DNA of 42,399 nt from Candidatus Dadabacteria bacterium (lineage in GTDB: Bacteria; Desulfobacterota_D; UBA1144; Nemesobacterales; JADFKM01). Positions 26,156-32,807 of the stretch are shown piece by piece. The position numbers and the translations under genes were made by a program. The stretch's first letter is position 1. Every line of letters starts with the position of its first letter. The stretch spans positions 1 to 42,399 of the forward strand of contig JADFKM010000010.1 in assembly GCA_022564935.1 (NCBI GenBank). Reading direction: 5' to 3'. The notes beneath the pieces were generated by a model, which was given only the letters and a program-made list of their open reading frames with translations, had not been told where the DNA came from and did no database searches.

Positions 26156-27262
26156 TTATTCGGCGACCATCCAGTTTGCGCCGCCGAAGAACTCATCGAG
26201 ACGACCGCTGCCGAATCTGGGATCGAACATGTACCCTATAGCCCCGAATGTGCTCTCCGTGCCTGTCAAGCCGCTAACGGCCATCTTCACCCATCCGAAA
26301 CCCTCCTTGTCAATCGCGGGACAAAGCAGCCTGTCACCGAGCAGGGTATCGGCGGATTCAACTTCTTGCGCCAGCCCTATATCGGAGAAACAGTCATGAT
26401 CAGTTTTGGTGCAGGATATCGGGTTCTCGTCCTCATCGAAGAAAAGCGGCGTCCAGGTTGCTGTGCCCGGAACGGCAACGTACCCGAATGGGCCGAAGTA
26501 GTTGTCGCTGAACGTTATGCTCACCAGATCGGAAAACTCCGGGCCGCCGGGGATGTCCTGCCAGTTGAAACTGAGCAGCTTAGGCTGCACGACTACATAC
26601 CCGTTGGCTTCACCGTTGAGCACCGTGCCGTCGGCCACCACATTGCCGGTGGAAAGGCTCACTGCATCCCTTCCCATTGCACGTATCCTGTAGGCTGTCA
26701 CGAAATCTTCACTATCAAAGTCCTGATTGATTATAAGAGAGTGGCCGAACAGGTTCTGAAAGGCTATTGCGTTCCTTGTGCCGGGCGCATCAATCGGGGT
26801 AATGACCACAAAGCCCTTGGTATTGTTAAGGTCGATGCCTACAAAATCAGTCCCTGCAGCCACGGCGGCGGGGTCGTTCCTGAATAAGTCGTCCATCTCA
26901 TATACATGGGTATCCCGTCCAGTGAGGAAATCGTTGAAGTCGTGCTCCACGCAGAGTATGACACCTACGGAGGTGGGACAAGAATCTTCATCCCGGAAGT
27001 CGGCGCAGCCGCTTGCAAATATCTGAACGTGGATATTCACAGGCTCGAGGCCTGTGTTGGTAATCTGTATGAACGTTTCCCTGTCCTCAAGCTGACTGTC
27101 ATCGTCCTCAACATCGTCATACCAGAACACGAGCTGGCTGGAGGCTTTGGTTATCGTCCCCGAAGGCACAATAACCTGCGCAAACGCAGGGGTTGAAACC
27201 AACCCTAAAACAAGGGCCAGCACAAACGCTCCCAAATATCTTCCAAAAATTTTACTCCTCAT
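26156..27262 (-). CDS. Secreted 'SQL' family protein without tag (pair 2, short)
   Basis: 368 residues. Signal peptide 1-28 (ending STPAFAQ) and the family body only. It shares long blocks with the next gene: [88 protein letters not shown] and [15 protein letters not shown]. The body is closer to the pair 2 long protein than to other pairs, suggesting within-pair duplication or gene conversion. It ends GGANWMVAE, at the point where the long protein starts its linker. AAGGAGG ribosome site; about 200-nt leader from its promoter. Confidence 0.84.
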   Translation of the reverse strand: MRSKIFGRYLGAFVLALVLGLVSTPAFAQVIVPSGTITKASSQLVFWYDDVEDDDSQLEDRETFIQITNTGLEPVNIHVQIFASGCADFRDEDSCPTSVGVILCVEHDFNDFLTGRDTHVYEMDDLFRNDPAAVAAGTDFVGIDLNNTKGFVVITPIDAPGTRNAIAFQNLFGHSLIINQDFDSEDFVTAYRIRAMGRDAVSLSTGNVVADGTVLNGEANGYVVVQPKLLSFNWQDIPGGPEFSDLVSITFSDNYFGPFGYVAVPGTATWTPLFFDEDENPISCTKTDHDCFSDIGLAQEVESADTLLGDRLLCPAIDKEGFGWVKMAVSGLTGTESTFGAIGYMFDPRFGSGRLDEFFGGANWMVAE

Positions 27263-27471
27263 AACAAGTATCCTCCTTAAATTAGGATTATTTTAAAACG
27301 TTCCGTCAAATTTGTCTTTACATTTATCTCTTCAACGCCGTTAAACCGTTCGTGTTAAAAATTCGGCAGGCTTGTAACTCTAACCGCGTTGTTCCTTTTA
27401 TCTTCCGGTTTTTGAATCCGTCCCACTGTGAAAAGAGGTACTCCCCGGCTCCACCTTATAACACTTATTCT

Positions 27472-27500
27472 ATTTAATCACAAATTAAAGATTGTGTCAA
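27472..27500 (-). promoter_or_regulatory. Extended -10 sigma70 promoter of pair 2
   Basis: On the minus strand: TTGACA, 17 bp ending TTTGTGA, TTAAAT. 22 of 29 bases equal the pair 3 promoter or differ by transitions. It lies about 200 bp upstream of the short gene and immediately after the terminator of pair 3. Confidence 0.72.
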
Positions 27501-27504
27501 GCCC

Positions 27505-27609
27505 TAATTTTTTTCCGCAAACTTGATGTGACTCACACCCAGAAATCACAAAAAAAAACCGGAGCGCCCTTTATGGGACGCCCCGGCTTCGTTTTCATAT
27601 CGGAGGGGG
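27505..27609. repeat. 105-bp direct duplication, copy 1 (contains terminator copy 5)
   Basis: taatttttttccgcaaacttgatgtg... through cttcgttttcatatcggaggggg is repeated at 31470-31573, with one A-run length difference and one substitution (ttat/ttgt in the hairpin loop). Confidence 0.92.
27551..27587 (-). terminator. Rho-independent terminator, hairpin copy 5
   Basis: Same stem, loop ATAAA on the minus strand, followed by nine T. It lies about 60 bp after the stop of the tagged gene of pair 3. Confidence 0.85.
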
Positions 27610-27646
27610 GAGGGTCGCTCCCGCCCTTACCTTATTATATACAGCG

Positions 27647-29161
27647 TTAATCCTCTTCCCTCCTTCGCAGCATGGAGCGAAGCCCTATGCCTAGAAGCGG
27701 GATTAATACTACGAGCGCATTAGCCGCCGCTGTGCCTGCTGTTGCCGTTGAGGCTATGGCGCATCCGCCGCCGCCGCCCCCCGGGTCGGCTATGCAAAGT
27801 TCTAGCGCGCATACCTGGCCCGCTGCGCAGTCCGCATCAACGGTACACTCAGGAGGCGCCGCAACACAATCTCCCGCCTCGCATACCTCGCCCTCTGCGC
27901 AGTCTGCATCAACTGCACACTCGGGCGCCGCAACACAATCTCCCGCATCGCACACCGCGCCCTCTCCGGAGTCTGCGTCAACGGTACAGGGGGGAGGCGC
28001 GGGTATCGTCCTCGGCCCGTCTGCGTACATCCATGTGCCGGTGGCATAGTTTTCGCCCAGCTCGCCCTGAACTTCAAAAAAAGCCGCCATCGCCATCTCG
28101 TTCTCAAGCCCGTCATAGCCGGTCACGGCTATCTTCACAAAGCCCCTATCGAAAGTGTTGCCCGGACAAAGCCGGGTGGGCGGGAAGGAAATAGATGTTT
28201 GATATTCAGGCAATTGTTCGTTCAGCCCTATCGTAATGAAGCAGTCCTGAGGGACGGGGGAGCATGAAACCGGGTTCTCAAATTCATCGAATATAAGCGG
28301 CGTCCATAGAACGCTCGCATTGGGCAGCGCCTTATATCCCAAAGCGCCGCTGTAGTCGTCCCTGAACGATATGCTCGAGATATCGATCAGGTCGAAGTCG
28401 CTTCTATCATGATCATTGTCCTCGAGGTGCTCGGTAAACTGGAGGTACAGGAACTCAGGCTGTAGCAGTATAAAGCCGGTGTTCACACCGTCGAGAACCG
28501 TGCCGTTGGGGACTATGTTCCCCGTGGAATCCACCGCATCCCTTCCCATCGCGTTGAGGTAATAGCCGTCATGTTCTTCGAAATCGTCGCATTTCCCATT
28601 TGTCTTTCTGCAACTAATAATGTAGGAGGTGCCTATAAGGTTCTGGTGCGCTATGGCTCTCCTGTCGAGGGGGCCGACTATCGGGGTTATGACGACAAAG
28701 CCAATCTCGTCGTCGATCTCGCCGTCGTCAATTATCGGTTGATCTTTATTGGGATCGACGGGGTCGAATGGGTCGTTCGTGAACACTCCTCTCTCATCCA
28801 GATCATAAACGTGGCTGTCGCCCGGGGTGTAGAAGTCTGTGAAATTAATCTCCTGACAGACAAGGACAACATCCGGGTCCGGGGACGTCTCAAGAGCCGA
28901 GAAAAATATCTGGACGTGCACGTTCACGGGGGTGGTGAAACTGGTATTGGTCAGTTGTATGACCGTATCCTGGTCAAGGTCCTCACCCTCAATAGTATTA
29001 GTAAAAACATCGTTGCTAAACTTGTAGATGAGCTGGCTCGATTCCCGGTTCGTTGCTCCCGTAGGGGCTATAGGCAGGGACATCGCCGGGGAAGACACAA
29101 GCCCAGCGACTATAAATACCGCTAATCCCCAAAAAACAGTTTTTAAAATCCTTATTTTCAT
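27647..29161 (-). CDS. Secreted 'SQL' family protein with DADC repeats and Cys-TM-Arg tag (pair 3, long)
   Basis: 504 residues. Signal peptide about 1-28 (ending SSPAMSLP), family body with a longer loop region (SSQLIYKFSNDVFTNT, DTVIQLTNTSFTTPVNVHVQIF, GFVVITPIVGPLDRRAIAHQNLIG, AMGRDAVDSTG, FRDDYSGALGYKA, WTPLIFDEFENPVSCSPVP, GFVKIAVTGYDGLENEMA). The linker has three DADC units like pair 1. The first reads DADSGEGAVCD and so lacks one Cys of the repeat, leaving an unpaired partner. The tail at 461-504 begins with six Gly, then CAIAST, and ends RRREED. AAGGAGG ribosome site; 59 bp after its short partner. Same inferred role as the other long proteins. Confidence 0.85.
   Translation of the reverse strand: MKIRILKTVFWGLAVFIVAGLVSSPAMSLPIAPTGATNRESSQLIYKFSNDVFTNTIEGEDLDQDTVIQLTNTSFTTPVNVHVQIFFSALETSPDPDVVLVCQEINFTDFYTPGDSHVYDLDERGVFTNDPFDPVDPNKDQPIIDDGEIDDEIGFVVITPIVGPLDRRAIAHQNLIGTSYIISCRKTNGKCDDFEEHDGYYLNAMGRDAVDSTGNIVPNGTVLDGVNTGFILLQPEFLYLQFTEHLEDNDHDRSDFDLIDISSISFRDDYSGALGYKALPNASVLWTPLIFDEFENPVSCSPVPQDCFITIGLNEQLPEYQTSISFPPTRLCPGNTFDRGFVKIAVTGYDGLENEMAMAAFFEVQGELGENYATGTWMYADGPRTIPAPPPCTVDADSGEGAVCDAGDCVAAPECAVDADCAEGEVCEAGDCVAAPPECTVDADCAAGQVCALELCIADPGGGGGGCAIASTATAGTAAANALVVLIPLLGIGLRSMLRRREED
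27800..28005 (-). repeat. In-gene tandem repeats coding for DADC units
   Basis: Three in-frame copies of the cgcagtctgcatcaa...cacaatctcccgc block with period about 69-72 bp, homologous to the 69-bp repeats of pair 1 (15059, 15128, 15197). Confidence 0.8.
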
Positions 29162-29220
29162 AACTCATTACCTCCTTATTATCCTTGCTTATTATTATCG
29201 CTGAATTTTAAAGCCTCCGC

Positions 29221-30321
29221 TCAGCGTGCGAACATCCACGCAGCCCCGGCAAATTCGACATCTCCATTGTCCGTTTCTATCTGGGCGTAAATCCCGAGCT
29301 CGTTCTCGAGCCCTTCCAGTCCGCTCACCTCTATAAACATCCATCCAACCTCAAACTGTCTGCCGTCGGCCTCTGGACAAAGCGTGGTAAAATCGTCGTC
29401 AGTCCCCCATAGACTGGTAGGTGTGTCCTGCTCGTCACTCGTCCCCTTGATGAAGAAGCAGTTCTGAGCGATGGGTCTGCAGGACAGGGCGGTCTCGACA
29501 CTGGTGAATATGAGGGGAGTCCAAACGGCGTCTCCCGGCTCTGCCGCGTACCCGCCGAAGGGGCCGTCGTAGTTGTCCCTGAAGGATATGCTGATTATAT
29601 CGGCTTCATCATAACCCTCGATACGTGCGCCAAGACCGCCCGGGCTCTTATTGGGGTGCTCCAGATAGTTATACATCAATATCTTGGGCTGGATGAGTAC
29701 GAAGCCGCTGGTGACGCCGTCCAGCACAGTGCCGTCTGCAACCACGGCGCCCGATGGGATGCTCACTGCGTCGCGGCCCATTGCGCTCACTCCAAATCCG
29801 TTATTATTATCATCGTCGAGGATATACGATTTTCCTATCATGTGCTGGTGGGCTATTGCGTTCCCGGTGCCGGGGCCGTCTATGGGGGTTACGACCATGA
29901 ACCCGGCCACGTTGTCAAGACCGGACACGACCAGCGTGGAGTTCAGGGGGTCGTTCCTGAATATTTCGTCCATCTCATAGACGTGTGTATCGTTTGGGGT
30001 GTAGAAGTCGAAGAAATTGATCTCCGTGCAGTCGGTTTCACTCAGCACATCGCCTTCACTGCTGGATCCGATAAAAAGCAGCTGAATGTGGACATTCACA
30101 GGTGTGTCGCTTGTGTTCGTAACCTGGAGAAAAGACTCTCTCTCTTCACCCTCAAAGTCGATCTCGTTCCAGTACAGAACGAGCTGGCTCGACTTCTCCG
30201 TTGTCTTGCCTATGGGCACGATATGTCCCGCGGCAACTGAGACCGTCGGGGTATATATAAGCCCGAATAGAAGAGCTGCCGCAATAGCTCCTAAAACTCC
30301 GTTGATCAACTTGGTTTTCAT
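29221..30321 (-). CDS. Secreted 'SQL' family protein without tag (pair 3, short)
   Basis: 366 residues. Signal peptide about 1-31 (LGAIAAALLFGLIYTPTVSVAAG), then the family body: [127 protein letters not shown]. It ends AGAAWMFAR without linker or tag, like the other short proteins. It is the most divergent short member, so the pairs are probably not all recent duplicates. CAAGGAGGACGGG ribosome site, which is part of a 28-bp inverted repeat. Confidence 0.83.
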   Translation of the reverse strand: MKTKLINGVLGAIAAALLFGLIYTPTVSVAAGHIVPIGKTTEKSSQLVLYWNEIDFEGEERESFLQVTNTSDTPVNVHIQLLFIGSSSEGDVLSETDCTEINFFDFYTPNDTHVYEMDEIFRNDPLNSTLVVSGLDNVAGFMVVTPIDGPGTGNAIAHQHMIGKSYILDDDNNNGFGVSAMGRDAVSIPSGAVVADGTVLDGVTSGFVLIQPKILMYNYLEHPNKSPGGLGARIEGYDEADIISISFRDNYDGPFGGYAAEPGDAVWTPLIFTSVETALSCRPIAQNCFFIKGTSDEQDTPTSLWGTDDDFTTLCPEADGRQFEVGWMFIEVSGLEGLENELGIYAQIETDNGDVEFAGAAWMFAR

Positions 30322-30325
30322 AAAT

Positions 30326-30353
30326 CCCGTCCTCCTTGTGTATTAATTTTCCC
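30326..30353. repeat. 28-bp inverted repeat, left arm (over the ribosome site of pair 3)
   Basis: cccgtcctccttgtgtattaattttccc is the reverse complement of 30511-30538 at 27 of 28 positions. It covers the ribosome site and proximal leader of the short gene, but not its ATG. Confidence 0.9.
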
Positions 30354-30481
30354 TTAAAATATTTTCCCATCCGCCCCTTTTCAGTTTATCAATACCGCTA
30401 CTCTACCCCGCCGCGCTTAAGGCGACGACGTGAATCGCATCTGAAACCTGGATATTGCTTGCTGAAACCACCCTCTATGCA

Positions 30482-30510
30482 ATTTAATCACAAATCAAAT
30501 ACTATGTCAA
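30482..30510 (-). promoter_or_regulatory. Extended -10 sigma70 promoter of pair 3
   Basis: On the minus strand: TTGACA, 17 bp ending TTTGTGA, TTAAAT. Near-identical to the pair 2 promoter; predicts a leader of about 155 nt. Confidence 0.72.
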
Positions 30511-30538
30511 GGGGAAATTAATACACAAGGAGGACGGG
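30511..30538. repeat. 28-bp inverted repeat, right arm
   Basis: ggggaaattaatacacaaggaggacggg mirrors the ribosome-site region at 30326-30353. It abuts the -35 box of the pair 3 promoter and points toward the SurA-like gene, but no start codon follows at ribosome-site distance. Confidence 0.9.
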
Positions 30539-30569
30539 CTGTTAATCCGTATCTCCCATGCGACTTGCC

Positions 30570-30647
30570 TATTGCCTGAAGCCGAATATTCGGTTAGCTT
30601 TCTCACTCAACGTCACGGATATATCACTCTAGGGAAGGTTAAGAAGG
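30570..30647 (+). promoter_or_regulatory. Leader shared by the two SurA-like genes, copy B
   Basis: It contains the perfect 12-bp palindrome CCGAATATTCGG at 30582-30593 within the block shared with 23232-23264. In copy A only the GAATATTC core is symmetrical. Possible operator, role unproven. Confidence 0.45.
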
Positions 30648-31472
30648 ATGAAAAGGCTTATCGTAATTGCGGCAATCGTAGTCCTGAGCGTTATGGGATG
30701 CAGCAGGGAGGAGAAGACGGAAAAGGCCGAAGCCAAGAAGGCTCCACCCCCAAAACATGCCGCCGTAAAAGAGAAGACGAGCTACGAAATACCCGAGGAG
30801 GACAAAACCCTCATCGCACGCATCAACGGAGCGCCTATATATAAGGAGGATCTGGGGGGAGAGAGACTCGGAAAATTGATTAACATGGAGATCCTCTATA
30901 TCGAGGGGCTGAGGCGGGGCATCGACAAGTCGCCGAAGGTCAAGGACCTGCCCGAAGATAGAAAGAAGATGAAGATCATAGATACATTAAAGAGCGACCT
31001 CATGCGCACAATGCCCAAGCCCAGGGACGTAACCAAAGAAGAGGCGATGAAATACTACAATGAGAACGAGGCAAAATACACGAATGTCATCGCCAAGCAG
31101 ATTATCGTCTCGGATAAAACCCTGGCCGAAGAGATACGCAAAAAGGCGGATGCCGGAGGGGATCTTGACAACATAGCGGCCGAATACGCAAAGGCCGGAA
31201 AGGAGCTCACCGTGAACCCGAAGAAGGTAAGGAAGAAAGAGGAGAGCATTTTCGCGAAATTGGAAGTCGGCGCCGTAAGCCCCGTTCGGGAAAAAGGGGA
31301 GCAGTTTGAAATCCTGCAGATATCAGAGCTGCGAAAAAAGCCTTTCAAACAAGCCTATAAGGCTATAACACGCAACATAACAGGAAAGAAAAATCGGGCG
31401 GCCGCAAAAAAAATGCTCGACCGGTTCGTGGAAGAAAACAATATCAGCATCGAGATAATCGAAGAGGAATAA
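30648..31472 (+). CDS. SurA/parvulin-like periplasmic chaperone lipoprotein, paralogue B
   Basis: 274 residues, the same length as the gene at 23308 and alignable end to end. Lipobox SVMGC, Lys/Pro-rich spacer (KKAPPPKHAAVKEK), SurA-like N-terminal segment (IARINGAPIYKEDLGGERL, INMEILYIEGLRRGI), then a parvulin-like part (LAEEIRKKADAGGDLDNIAAEYAKAG, FAKLEVGAVSPVREKG, FEILQISELRKK). The active-site His positions read AKQII and FEIL, so isomerase activity is unlikely. It stands just upstream of, and divergent from, the pair 3 operon. Its stop codon lies inside the start of the second 105-bp duplication copy. Confidence 0.85.
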   Translation: MKRLIVIAAIVVLSVMGCSREEKTEKAEAKKAPPPKHAAVKEKTSYEIPEEDKTLIARINGAPIYKEDLGGERLGKLINMEILYIEGLRRGIDKSPKVKDLPEDRKKMKIIDTLKSDLMRTMPKPRDVTKEEAMKYYNENEAKYTNVIAKQIIVSDKTLAEEIRKKADAGGDLDNIAAEYAKAGKELTVNPKKVRKKEESIFAKLEVGAVSPVREKGEQFEILQISELRKKPFKQAYKAITRNITGKKNRAAAKKMLDRFVEENNISIEIIEEE

Positions 31473-31573
31473 TTTTTTTCCGCAAACTTGATGTGACTCA
31501 CACCCAGAAATCACAAAAAAAACCGGAGCGCCCTTTGTGGGACGCCCCGGCTTCGTTTTCATATCGGAGGGGG
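31470..31573. repeat. 105-bp direct duplication, copy 2 (contains terminator copy 6)
   Basis: Matches 27505-27609 with one indel and one substitution. The left boundary coincides with the taa stop of the SurA-like gene. Confidence 0.92.
31515..31550 (-). terminator. Rho-independent terminator, hairpin copy 6
   Basis: Same stem as the others with eight T on the minus strand, but here it follows a glycine-zipper gene rather than a tagged gene. The plus-strand side ends cttcgtttt, so it may also stop transcription from the SurA-like gene. Confidence 0.8.
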
Positions 31574-31619
31574 TAGCGGCCCGCCCGCTAACCCAAATTA
31601 TAAATTAGAAGATATACCT

Positions 31620-32081
31620 TTAATATTCGTAGCTCGGAGTCGTCTTGTCCGACTCGCAGACCTCCGTAACCTCGTCCTTCATAAGCTGCCCGTCCTGCCA
31701 CACCCTTTCCCTTACTTTGTGGCATCTGGTCTGCGCGTTGTAGCCAACGGGGGTGGCCTCCACTCTCTGGAACCCGTCCTGGCTCTCGTATGCGACCGGC
31801 CTTCCCTCTGCGGCGGCCTGCCTTGCTGCCCTCTTCGAAACCTCGGTCACCGTGCCGCCTAGAGTGCCCCCTATAAGACCCCCTATCATGGCGCCCCTCC
31901 AGCGGTTGTCTTTGTCGATAAGGGCTCCTACAAGCGCACCCAGACCCGCGCCGATCCCGGCTCCCTGCACGGTGGGGTCTTGGGCGGTGACGCATGAATT
32001 AAGCATTGCCGCGCCCGGAACGACGGCAAAAACCATCAACAGACTCAGAGCAGATGATCTCAGCTTCTTTCTCATTCTCAA
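31620..32081 (-). CDS. Glycine-zipper lipoprotein
   Basis: 153 residues. N-terminal signal (SALSLLMVFAVVPGAAML) followed by NSC, a possible lipobox Cys at about residue 30. A glycine zipper (GAGIGAGLGALVGALI, MIGGLIGGTLGGTV) forms two short membrane-inserting helices, as in SlyB/RcsF-neighbour and 17-kDa antigen-type proteins. The C-terminal half is soluble with two Cys (TRCHKVRE, EVCESD). Probable outer-membrane or envelope lipoprotein, function unassigned. GGAGG lies 10 bases before the ATG at 32081. Confidence 0.85.
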   Translation of the reverse strand: MRMRKKLRSSALSLLMVFAVVPGAAMLNSCVTAQDPTVQGAGIGAGLGALVGALIDKDNRWRGAMIGGLIGGTLGGTVTEVSKRAARQAAAEGRPVAYESQDGFQRVEATPVGYNAQTRCHKVRERVWQDGQLMKDEVTEVCESDKTTPSYEY

Positions 32082-32306
32082 ATAACCTCCGTCAGTTTGA
32101 TTCCCTCTTTAAAAATTACAACATGTATCCTATTTTACAAACAAAATCCTCCCCCCAATACATTAAACACACATTTCGCCCCTATGGTTTCAACAAACCG
32201 TCACAAACGGCATGAGAATTTCTGCCTTGGAGATAAGATCTTACAGCCCTCCACGCTACGCTTCCAAAACAACATATATTATAATGTATGGGAGTTCGGA
32301 GGCTCT

Positions 32307-32699
32307 ATGAACGACAGGGCAGTGATCCTCGTTATGAAAGACTGGAGAGAAAGGGCTTTCTTAAGGGCCGAGCTCATTGAGAGGGGTATCAATACCCTCG
32401 CGGTGGAGACGCTGGTCTACGCCCTCGAGTGGCCCCTAGGTCCCCATGTGGACCCCGGCACAGTCGCTTCGCTCGTAATCTATGACTGTAAAGACCAGGA
32501 AAACCCCGCAAAAGACTGCCGAAGTTTAATGGAGCTGTCGAGAACCGTCCCCGTTCTGCTGCTCGTACCTTCAGGCACAAAACCCCCCGGCGATACCTTC
32601 GCGAGCGGTTTTAAGCACGCAATCAAGAGGCCGGCTTCAATAGGCGCGGTTGCCGACAGGGCTCAAACAATACTGGAAGGGGGGCCTAAATTTGATTAG
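32307..32699 (+). CDS. Receiver-like (CheY-fold) hypothetical protein
   Basis: 130 residues from the ATG at 32307 with CGGAGG nine bases upstream. The longer ORF-track start at 32097 adds 70 residues of leader-like sequence without a ribosome site. The pattern of strands and helices (RAVILVMKDWRERAFLRAELIERGI, VASLVIYDCKDQE, VPVLLLVPSG, FKHAIKRPASIGAVADRAQTIL) resembles a response-regulator receiver. A Lys-Pro-like KRP replaces the KP motif, and the phospho-acceptor region reads YDCKD, so phosphorylation is uncertain. It lies 108 bp before the S41 protease and may be co-transcribed. Family call tentative. Confidence 0.6.
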   Translation: MNDRAVILVMKDWRERAFLRAELIERGINTLAVETLVYALEWPLGPHVDPGTVASLVIYDCKDQENPAKDCRSLMELSRTVPVLLLVPSGTKPPGDTFASGFKHAIKRPASIGAVADRAQTILEGGPKFD

Positions 32700-32807
32700 T
32701 TAAAAATATTGAGCGATAATTATATAAGCCCGGGAAATATACACGGGAATCACACAACAGTAACAATACAAAGTGAATAAATAACTTTGAGCAGGATCGC
32801 ATCTTTA

